From Mycocentrospora acerina (lineage: Eukaryota; Ascomycota; Dothideomycetes; Pleosporales): a stretch of 64,000 nucleotides of DNA. Under the pieces are notes generated by a model. That model searched no databases. It saw nothing but the letters and a program-made list of their open reading frames with translations, and was not told the origin of the DNA. Position 1 is the stretch's first letter, and the number at the start of each line of letters is the position of its first letter. The position numbers and the translations under genes were made by a program. Location of the stretch: NCBI GenBank assembly GCA_022701365.1, contig JAKUHH010000396.1:248001-312000 (forward strand), written 5' to 3'. This document shows positions 56,815 to 64,000 of the stretch, one piece after another.

Positions 56815-57471
56815 ATCATGACACAGGATATCGACAACGACTACATCTTTCTACGAGCTCTTCAATGAGTCTCGTGCGCGGCCACAGTGCCGGTGAAGAA
56901 CGAGGGGATGAGAACATCTGGTCTGATATGAGTGTGAATATGGATTGCCACGGTTGTGTACAAGTCGAGGTCGTTTCTTGCAAGAGCAGATCAGAGATGC
57001 ATGTGTATGAAGATGACAGGGGTTTGAAACAGCTATGGGTTGGTGGATAGATAGAGAAGCCAAACGTGCAGAGTAATGAATACATCTGTGACCATAAACA
57101 AACCTTTGAGACTTGCCCTTGACGCGTGCGCGCTTGCTTCTTTGGAGGAGGGGCAGACTGGGAGATCTTCACAAAATTAGCTGCATGCAACCCCTCTACC
57201 CAATCTGGAGTCAGTTTTTGTCTTTCCTACTACTCATATGACAGCAGCAGAGAGTTTGCACTGACGTCCAACTTATCCACAGCACCACTCACCGCCTTCC
57301 CAATCTGCCATTCTGCCACCCCGCACCAGCAGCCCACCCATCTTAGTCCAACTCCAAAGCTCCAAGCTCCAAGCTCCTAGCTCCCAACACCAACAACAAC
57401 ACCAACACCAACACCAAACACCCAAACCCAGTCTTCCCCCGCCAGGTCCTCCACCCACCCATCCACCCACC
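56815..57471. other. Intergenic: HOS4-like 3' side and parvulin promoter
   Basis: 657 bp; no gene. CCAACAC-type short repeats lie in the parvulin leader around 57380-57420. Confidence 0.5.
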
Positions 57472-57988
57472 ATGCCCCCCAAAAACAAAGGCAAAGGCAA
57501 AGACACCTCCGACTCCAGCGCCAGCAAAAGCGGAAGCGGCAGCGCCAAACTAAAACCCGCAACAAGCATCAACGTGCGCCACATCCTGTGCGAGAAGCAC
57601 AGCAAGAAAGAGGAGGCCCTAGAGAAGATCCGCAATGGAGCCAAATTCGACGAGGTGGCTCGCGAGATGAGCGAGGATAAAGCAAGACAGGGTGGGTTCT
57701 ATCAGTGTTTTTTTTTTTCAATTATAAATCTCTTTACTATTTCTCTTCTCTCTCTTGGGCTGGATTGGGGTGGATGGATGGATGGACTGGGAGGGACGAT
57801 GGTAAGGAAGATGCTGACATTCACACCTCACAGGTGGTTCTCTCGGGTGGAAGATTCGCGGCTCGTTGTTCCAGGAGTTTGAAAAGGTGGCGTATGAGTT
57901 GGAGCCGAGTACGACGGGGGCGCCCAAGATTGGCGAGGTCAAGACGAGTGAGGGGTATCATATTATTATGGTGGAGGGGAGGAAGTGA
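57472..57988 (+). CDS. Parvulin peptidyl-prolyl cis-trans isomerase (Par14/PIN4 type)
   Basis: Two exons, 57472-57691 and 57834-57988, give 124 residues. A basic, Ser-rich N-terminus (MPPKNKGKGKDTSDSS) precedes the parvulin domain: NVRHILCEKHSKKEEALEKI, FDEVAREMSEDKARQG, GSLGWKIRGSLFQEFEKVAY, KTSEGYHIIMVEGRK. There is no WW domain and the phosphate-binding basic loop of Pin1 is absent, so it fits the Par14/Par17 (PIN4) group, linked to ribosome biogenesis and chromatin in other eukaryotes. The 142-nt intron lies in the middle of the GG of RQGGSLGW, in phase. Confidence 0.93.
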
Positions 57989-58540
57989 AATGATGAGCGT
58001 CGATCCTCAACTGCATGGGTTCTTTTGTTGTTTTGTCGTCTGTTTGTGGTAGACTGCATTCTTCGCCTCTCTGCGTAGTCTTTGGAGACGGTTTATGTCC
58101 CTCAGGGTGGGGGAAATGGTATTGTTCCTACTCTTTTACTAACTCCTCACCGAAAGGTGATACTCTATCTTTCCTCCTCCTCCTCCTCCTCCTCTTCTTC
58201 TTCTTCATGTTCATTCTCCTGATAGCGAAGTACGTCACCCCAAGGGACACACCCTTCATCCCCATCCTGGACACGTCCCTTCCAACAGGTAGTAGTACCT
58301 AAACCGAGTGCAAGCAGTTCCCAAGCAGCCACAAAAACACATGAAAAAACGATTACGACACAAAAATCATCACACGGCAAGGGGCAAACATGATTTGTTC
58401 ATTCGAAAAAGTTTCATTTCAAAAAATATCGCTACAAGAATCGAAAGTTCTCCTTCGAGGAGACAAGTGCTTACATGCACTCACAACAGCATATTTTCTT
58501 TCCGTAGTCATTGAAACAACTCTAACAAGTGTCGAGTAGT
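57989..58540. other. Intergenic between convergent genes
   Basis: 552 bp between the parvulin (+) and the LPMO (-), with a CTT/CTC-rich pyrimidine tract around 58171-58205. No gene. Confidence 0.5.
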
Positions 58541-60233
58541 TTAGACGCGGAAAGCGCGAGCGTGGCGGCGAGCCTTTTGATTCTCAGCCTTCTCCTGCTC
58601 CTCGAGCCATGCGATGAAGGACTCGAGCGAGTAGTCTTCCTCGGCAGCGGGTGCCTTGGTAGTCTCCGGGGTGGAGGGAGCCGATGTGACGGCAGTAGCA
58701 CTGGGCTTGACCTCGGCGGGTGTGGCCTTGGTGGGCGCGGCCGAAGCGGTGGCAGTGGCAGTCGCGCTGGCAGTAGCGGACGAGGGCATGGGGCCCTTGG
58801 ATGGGCCGGGCTGGGTGACATCGGGCTGCACGCACTGGAAGTAGTATGGGTTCCACTCCTTGCAGACGAGACCCTCCACGCAGGTGTTTGCGCCCACGAA
58901 GCCGATTCCTCCGCAGCGGTAGTACTCCTTGACGGGGCCGGCGGGAGCATCCGAAGTCGCAACTGGCTTAGCGGAGGTGGCGAGTGTGCTGGGTGCGGCG
59001 ACAGTGGGTGTGGCCTGGACAGGGGCCTTGGTGGAGGCGGCCGCAGAGCTGGAGGCAGAGGCGTAGACGTCGCTGGGGTTGGCAGTGGACGAGAAGACGA
59101 CGCTGGAAACTGCGGCAGCGGAAGAGCTTGCAGGAGCAGAAGCAACGGGGGTCTCAGCCTCGGCGATTGCGCTGGATGTCTTGACAGGGGCGGCGGACGA
59201 GGAGACGACAGCTGCGGCAGAGGAAGAGGCAGGGGCAGCTACGGAAGAGACAACAGCCGCGACGGAAGAAGACGCAGGGGCAGCAACGGAAGATGTGGGT
59301 GCGGCAGTCGGCGAAGCAGCGGCAGACGACGAAGCAGGCTTTGAAGCACCGCCAGTAGCAGCAGGGGCACCGGTGATTGTGCCAAAGGTAAGAAGCTGGG
59401 GAGTAGCATCAGTTCCGGAAGAGATGAGATCAGGTCCGGGGATTGGGTAGCTGGCCAAATCGGCGTGGATGGAGAATCCGAGTCCAGGTCCGGTCTTGGT
59501 GTACGCCTCAGGGAACTTGACACCAGCAGGGGTAGCGGTACCGCTTCCGGTAACAGTGAGCTGGTAGCATGTCACGTAGTGCTGAGCACCGCCGCCGGTG
59601 CTGGCAGCGTGGAGCGCAATAGCCTCAGCTCGCAGAAGGTAGTCACCAGGGGCGATATCGGCGGGGATAGCAAAGTCAAGCTTGCCGCCTAAGAGAAAAT
59701 TAGACGTGCCGAGTGGTTTGAGCAATCACATGACTTACAGTTGTAGTTGATGTCCTTAGTTCCCCAGAAGTCGTTGTCTCCCTGGGACGCCGCGGCGTTC
59801 TTCTTCCAGCCGTTCTGGTAAACCTTGAAGAACTCGCTGGAGCCGTCGGCGGACGCGGCATCCTCAACCTTACTCATGTAGGCGAGAACGGGACCCCAGT
59901 GGGCACCTCCGATACCCTCCTCGGTGCAGGCACGGGTGTTGTGCTGGTGCATCTCAATGGTGACGGTGTCTCCGGCCTCGAAAGCACACTTTCCGCTGGC
60001 AGCAGCTGGGTTGACATTGCCTGATTGAACGTTAGCATGACCCAGTACAACTCTTTGAGGGGATGCGTACACTGAAGAGCGGTGCTTGTGTAGTCCTCGA
60101 TAGGGCTGTTGGAAGGAGGCAGACGCGCGCATGTGCTCTCAAGATCCTCTCCGTTCTTCCAGAGTTGTTGGAAAGTAGCGTGGGCATTTGCAAGGGCAGA
60201 GATGCCAGCGAGAACAGCAATGGTGGACTTCAT
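58541..60233 (-). CDS. AA9 lytic polysaccharide monooxygenase with internal CBM1 and C-terminal tail
   Basis: Three exons on the minus strand, 60233-60071, 60020-59739 and 59688-58541, give 530 residues; both introns are 50 nt. The signal peptide (1-17, MKSTIAVLAGISALANA) ends exactly before His18, which becomes the mature N-terminal copper ligand. His95 in IGGAHWGPV is the second ligand of the histidine brace, and the late motif AQHYVTCYQL supplies the conserved Gln and axial Tyr. A Ser/Ala-rich linker of about 150 residues leads to a CBM1 at about 402-432 (CGGIGFVGANTCVEGLVC, NPYYFQC). It oxidatively cleaves cellulose outside the cell with copper. Unusually, nearly 100 residues follow the CBM1: a Pro/Thr/Ala stretch and a charged end with LESFIAWLEEQEKAE and KARRHAR. 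Confidence 0.93.
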
Positions 60234-61522
60234 TTTGACAAAGAGTGACTGGTAAAAAGAGTGACTGAAAAACAAAAAAAGAATGAATGAATGAGCAAGT
60301 TGGTAATGAATGAGTGTCCAGCACAGCTGCGTTACCTTTCCAACCTTCCGCGGGTACAAGTTCCTATTATACTCAGACAACGACCAGGAGAGCGCTAACG
60401 CTGTCGAACTGGTTCGAGGCTAGTCGCTGCATGTCCTGTTTCCCGTAATTTCTGGCCATGCACGATGGTTCCTTGAGCGACATGTGCGGGAAGATGAGGA
60501 AGCCGATGTCTAGACCAAACTAAGACGTTCCTGACTACAGACCGCATCGTGATTGGCAGACGAGTTGTTGTGCCTGGAGGATAGTCCTTGAAACGGTTAA
60601 ACGGCAGCCCGCTGCCAAATCCTTTGGATTGCAAGGGTCTTGGCCATCCGTCCGTGGGGTTGGGAAGCCCTGGAATAGCCAGAACTTTTAATATGAATGT
60701 GTGTTTTGTTTAAGGACCGCTTGTCAGGGTTGTTCTTTACGTATTGCAGTCGCAACCCGGATCACACGTGTGCTCTTTATCTGAACAGGAGAATTCGCAA
60801 ACTCTCATCAACCTTCATTGTGCCTGCGCTGACCTCCAACGCCCATGTCAGGTTCTTCCTGGCGCCGCCCGTGCTATGTAATTTCAAGGGATGCATGCGC
60901 CCCAGTGTAATCAGCCTCATCCCCGATCAAAGGAAGGCTTTGTCGGCAAGTCTTCCATCACAATGGTCAGCGTAAGCGAAGATGTGCGCTATAACCAACC
61001 GTGCAGTCCAGAAAAAAGCATGTAACACCGTGTGCGACTATCGTAGCAGTGTAATATCAAAGTGTTGCTCTGTGCATCGCGCGCGGGTAAACGTGAGGGA
61101 AATAGTGTGGCGCGGTATGTAAAACGAGGCGTGTATGATCGTCACAGGGTTCAACCTCCAGATTGTAAATTGCATGAATCTGCTGCGAAGACATGAAACA
61201 ACAAGACGGAGCCTAAGTAAAGTAGACACGGAAAAATGACTCCGTAAACGAAGCCGTAGAAAGACAGAACGGACGAGTTCGATGAGCGATTCCCTGCGAT
61301 AATATCACGGTGATGGAGTGGAAAAGCCTCCGTTGCTTCATGTTTACCATGTTTCACATTTCTGTGCCCTTGAGCAAATACCTCGTAAGCGAAAGTGTGC
61401 AGTAGGCTTATAGAGGCCATTCCGTTGTTCCTTATGATTAGTCCAAGAACGGCACATGGCTCCGATCAAGATTCTTTTCGCCATGGTGAGCGCCTAAGGG
61501 TTAGATGACCGTCCTATACGTC
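60234..61522. other. Intergenic: LPMO promoter and SDR 3' side
   Basis: 1.3 kb with no recognisable gene. A 92-codon frame at 60697-60975 has no family features. Confidence 0.45.
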
Positions 61523-62368
61523 TTACTCAGGGTACACCATCTTCCTCCCCACACCCCCATCGACCACCACCTCTTGTCCAGTCACAAAGTCGTTTGCAAT
61601 GAGATACTCCACTGCCTTGGCAACATCGTCGACCTTGCCAACCCTACCCGCAGGATGCCACTGAGTGTCATCCTTGCTCAGCCCTTCCTCCTACGCAGTC
61701 CCCTGCTCATCCCCAGCCTTGTTCTCATTTGCAACGTGAATCCAGCCTGGAACAATGGCGTTGACCCGAATGCGATGGCGCTGACCCAAGGAAACGGACA
61801 TGGACTGTGTGAGTCCCAGCAAGCCAGCCTTGGCGGTAGAATAAGCTTCATGATCGGACTCTGACTGGTAGGCCCGTGTCGAGGAGATGTTGATGATGCA
61901 TCCCGGAGATTCCGTGGTCGTGTTCCCAGCTGCGAGAAGCGGGACGCACAGGCGACTGAGGATGAATGGTGCCGTGAGGCCGACTGCAATCTTGATGTCC
62001 CACTCCTTTTCCATGTCGTCGCCCTTTGCTTCCATCGCGCGGTCCTCTGACAAGGCTAGTGTGGTCGGGAAGGCATTGTTGATCAGAACATCGAGCTTGC
62101 CGTCGAATCTTTTGATGATGGTATCCACTGCGGATTTGATCTCTTCTCTCTTGCTAAGATCACACTGGAGAGCCTGCCAACTGCCATTACGTGAACCGTT
62201 CCACTTCTGGGCTTGCGATTTGACATGATCCAGTTCTTCCGTGTTGGAATCAAGTATCACAACATCGTGCCCAGCTGCTAGGAAGTGTCGAAATAGTCCG
62301 CGGCCGATTCCCCGAGCCCCGCCAGTGATGAGTACTTTTAGCGTTTTTGGCATCTGTAGAGACGACAT
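61523..62368 (-). CDS. Short-chain dehydrogenase/reductase interrupted by an in-frame TAG
   Basis: From MSSLQMPKTL at 62368 (another ATG at 62428 is possible) a classical SDR is read: cofactor motif TGGARGIG (15-22), VLINNAF (94-100), NISS (160-163), and the catalytic YSTAK with Tyr176 and Lys180. At codon 226 (61691-61693) a TAG stops translation. The same frame then continues for 56 family-like codons, EEGLSKDDTQWHPAGRVGKV and on to VTGQEVVVDGGVGRKMVYPE, ending in TAA at 61523. Homologs of this family carry Trp before EEGLS, so a TGG-to-TAG change fits. As read, the product lacks the C-terminal substrate-pocket region and is probably inactive, unless read through or corrected. The substrate is unknown. 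The next gene upstream on this strand is SER2, 316 bp away. Confidence 0.75.
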
Positions 62369-62684
62369 GGTTGCAAGTGGTAACGCATCAATTGGGAGCG
62401 GACGATTGGCATGCGTGAAAAGGACCATTTTGTTTGTGCTGACGTCATCAAGCGGGAGGCGCAAAGTCAAGCTTTGCCCAGGCTCGCTTGATATCTCGCT
62501 CGGCCAGATCTGCCCCGATCGGACGGGCTCATTCAGTAGAGCACGACCCTCAGCGCTGTTCTCAATTGCGGCAAAGACATGGGGGAGTGTCAGGGACAAG
62601 TAAACTTTACAAAGGCAAGCCACGGGTATCTGAACTATCAACCTGGTATATTCATGTTCAATCTGAACACCATGTCATGCCCCG
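62369..62684. promoter_or_regulatory. Spacer between SER2 stop and SDR start
   Basis: 316 bp. The SDR frame stays open through most of it, but only one extra ATG (62428) is present and the sequence is not family-like. Confidence 0.4.
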
Positions 62685-63848
62685 CTATCGCAACAATGCT
62701 TCCTGCTCCTCTTTTGTCACGCCGAACAGATAGAGCACGTCCAGCATACTCTTGCTGTTCAGTCTTGCTGGCGCTTGCAGTTGCACCTTGGGCTTTGCGT
62801 GGAAAGCAACGCCCAATCCTGCGACACCCATCATTGGCAGGTCATTGGCGCCATCGCCAACGCAAATCACTTGCTCCAGCAGGATTCCTTCTTTCTCTGC
62901 GATTTCAAGGACATGCTGCCGCTTCTTCTCTGCATGGACAATCTCGCCCGTTAGCTCGCCAGTCAGATGTTGTCCATCTTCAGACACAACAAGGTGGTTG
63001 GCGAAGGCATAGTCCAAACCAAGCTGGGCGCCCATCCAGCCTGTGAGGGGTGTGAAGCCTCCAGAGAGAACGGCAGTCTTGAACCCAAGGCGCTTCAGCG
63101 CGGTGATAAGCTCTTTGACGCCTTCATTGAGTGTGATGCGTGGTTTGAGTGTCTCGAAGACGCTGCTTGGAACGCCCTTGAGCAATCGACAGCGCGCACG
63201 TAGACTCGCTTCAAAGTCCAGCTCGCCGTTCATGGCAGCGGCTGTGATGGCAGAGACTTCCTTTTCGACGCCGATCAACGAGGCGATCTCATCGATGACT
63301 TCTTGCTGGATGAGGGTGGAATCCATGTCGAAGACGGCAAGCCTCTTGTAGCGGCGGTGGATGGTGTCTGCCTGGAACACGCACTCGAGGTTCCATTCCC
63401 TTTCGAAGCGACTGATGGCCTCATGCCGTCGTAGAATGTTGAGGTCGACGGAGGACGTGCTAGGGAGAGGAAACGTAACCTCGACTACTCTGCACAGCTT
63501 GTCGGCCTGGAGCTTGCGGCTCTTTATTGTCTCTTGCTGCAGCCCGGAAACAATCTTGGTGAGGGTGACGAAAAAGTCGGACAGGCAGCTCTGGCTGACA
63601 TAACTCCCGTACAAGTTGTCGAGGGCGTTGGGGCCTGGTGTCGGCGGCTCGAGGGGGTACTCTTCGAGTTTCTCGGTAGGGACAGCGCCGTCTTTGAGTC
63701 CATCGAGAGAAGCAGAGGGCAGTGGAGCGTCGGGACTACGCGGCGAGGCGTCAGGGTGGGGGAAATAGTGCGGCGTGTTGGCCTTGTAGAAAAGCGTGGC
63801 CACGAGGTGAGTGGGCGCGACATCGAGAGCGGGGGGTTTGGCAGCCAT
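62685..63848 (-). CDS. SER2: Phosphoserine phosphatase (SerB/Ser2)
   Basis: A single exon of 387 residues. The frame is open further upstream, but the first ATG is at 63848 (context CGCAATGGC). It is a HAD-superfamily phosphatase: motif I VFDMDST with nucleophile Asp174 and acid/base Asp176, motif II LSGGF (Ser262), and motif IV GDGANDLPM (Asp332, Asp336). It catalyses the last step of serine synthesis, phosphoserine to serine, in the cytosol with Mg2+. About 165 residues precede the catalytic domain, as in other fungal and bacterial SerB proteins with an N-terminal extension, where that part is regulatory or ACT-like. Length and motifs are normal. Confidence 0.95.
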   Translation of the reverse strand: MAAKPPALDVAPTHLVATLFYKANTPHYFPHPDASPRSPDAPLPSASLDGLKDGAVPTEKLEEYPLEPPTPGPNALDNLYGSYVSQSCLSDFFVTLTKIVSGLQQETIKSRKLQADKLCRVVEVTFPLPSTSSVDLNILRRHEAISRFEREWNLECVFQADTIHRRYKRLAVFDMDSTLIQQEVIDEIASLIGVEKEVSAITAAAMNGELDFEASLRARCRLLKGVPSSVFETLKPRITLNEGVKELITALKRLGFKTAVLSGGFTPLTGWMGAQLGLDYAFANHLVVSEDGQHLTGELTGEIVHAEKKRQHVLEIAEKEGILLEQVICVGDGANDLPMMGVAGLGVAFHAKPKVQLQAPARLNSKSMLDVLYLFGVTKEEQEALLR

Positions 63849-64000
63849 TGCGAGGTCAGACCGTCCAATTGCTTTGGAGTTTGCAGTTGTAGTGTACTGC
63901 ACTGGTGAGGCCAGGCGATTCGAGATTGCGTAGCAGGTGCGCTTTGCGGGCGTTGACGATGAGTCCAAGAAAACTTAGCTACCTCCGACTACAGCTCCAG

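Noticed and set aside
34733..61693. Reassignment of TAG as a sense codon
   Set aside because: TAG terminates RPL4, TAF11, the decarboxylase, the dioxygenase and NDUFS5 exactly where the families end.
63849..63968. N-terminal extension of phosphoserine phosphatase
   Set aside because: The open frame has no ATG before 63848; the upstream limit is only a TTG.

Overview
The window looks like nuclear DNA of a filamentous ascomycete (Pezizomycotina; Dothideomycetes is my best guess, by inference only). Genes are single and densely packed on both strands, introns are mostly 45-140 nt with GT..AG ends and CTRAC-type branch sites, and the content is eukaryotic: spliceosome SNW protein, ribosomal protein L4, TAF11, forkhead factor, NBR1. 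Secreted wall-degrading enzymes (GH3 beta-glucosidase, AA9 LPMO with CBM1) point to a plant-associated or saprotrophic lifestyle. There are no bacterial operons, CRISPR arrays, rRNA genes or intact transposons. I rebuilt exon structures by hand from splice signals, reading-frame phase and family conservation.

Layout. 1-8 kb: the end of a Cys-rich protein gene, PRP45/SNW, an intradiol ring-cleavage dioxygenase and a pyruvate decarboxylase. 9-19 kb: a large MAPK-phosphatase-type dual-specificity phosphatase (minus), RPL4, then an ankyrin protein and TAF11 facing away from a shared 346-bp promoter. 19.8-29 kb: a five-exon arrestin-domain protein (minus), a Yap-like bZIP factor and a six-exon STM1-type RGG protein. 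30-37 kb: an RBR E3 ligase with an N-terminal myristoylation-type motif (minus), a NOP13-like two-RRM protein, an aspartic protease without signal peptide and complex I subunit NDUFS5. 37.7-44.8 kb: an FHA-forkhead factor and a GH3 beta-glucosidase (both minus). 44.8-47.7 kb: a gene-poor stretch of about 3 kb. 47.7-57 kb: an NBR1 autophagy receptor with four ZZ fingers, a DFG10/SRD5A3 polyprenal reductase, and a HOS4-like ankyrin protein. 57-64 kb: a parvulin, a secreted AA9 LPMO, an SDR oxidoreductase broken by an in-frame TAG, and phosphoserine phosphatase.

Most genes are unrelated housekeeping or regulatory genes. Functional pairs are few: the LPMO and beta-glucosidase both serve cellulose breakdown but lie 14 kb apart. 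Nothing here is a clear biosynthetic cluster or a new defence-type system. The most interesting points are: a possibly lipid-anchored RBR ligase; in-frame TAG codons where tryptophan is expected in two genes (SDR and aspartic protease); a GEG instead of GDG cofactor motif in the decarboxylase; a C-terminal tail beyond the CBM1 of the LPMO; an NBR1 ending in a likely LC3-interacting motif; and several short in-frame introns that simple ORF calling would miss.
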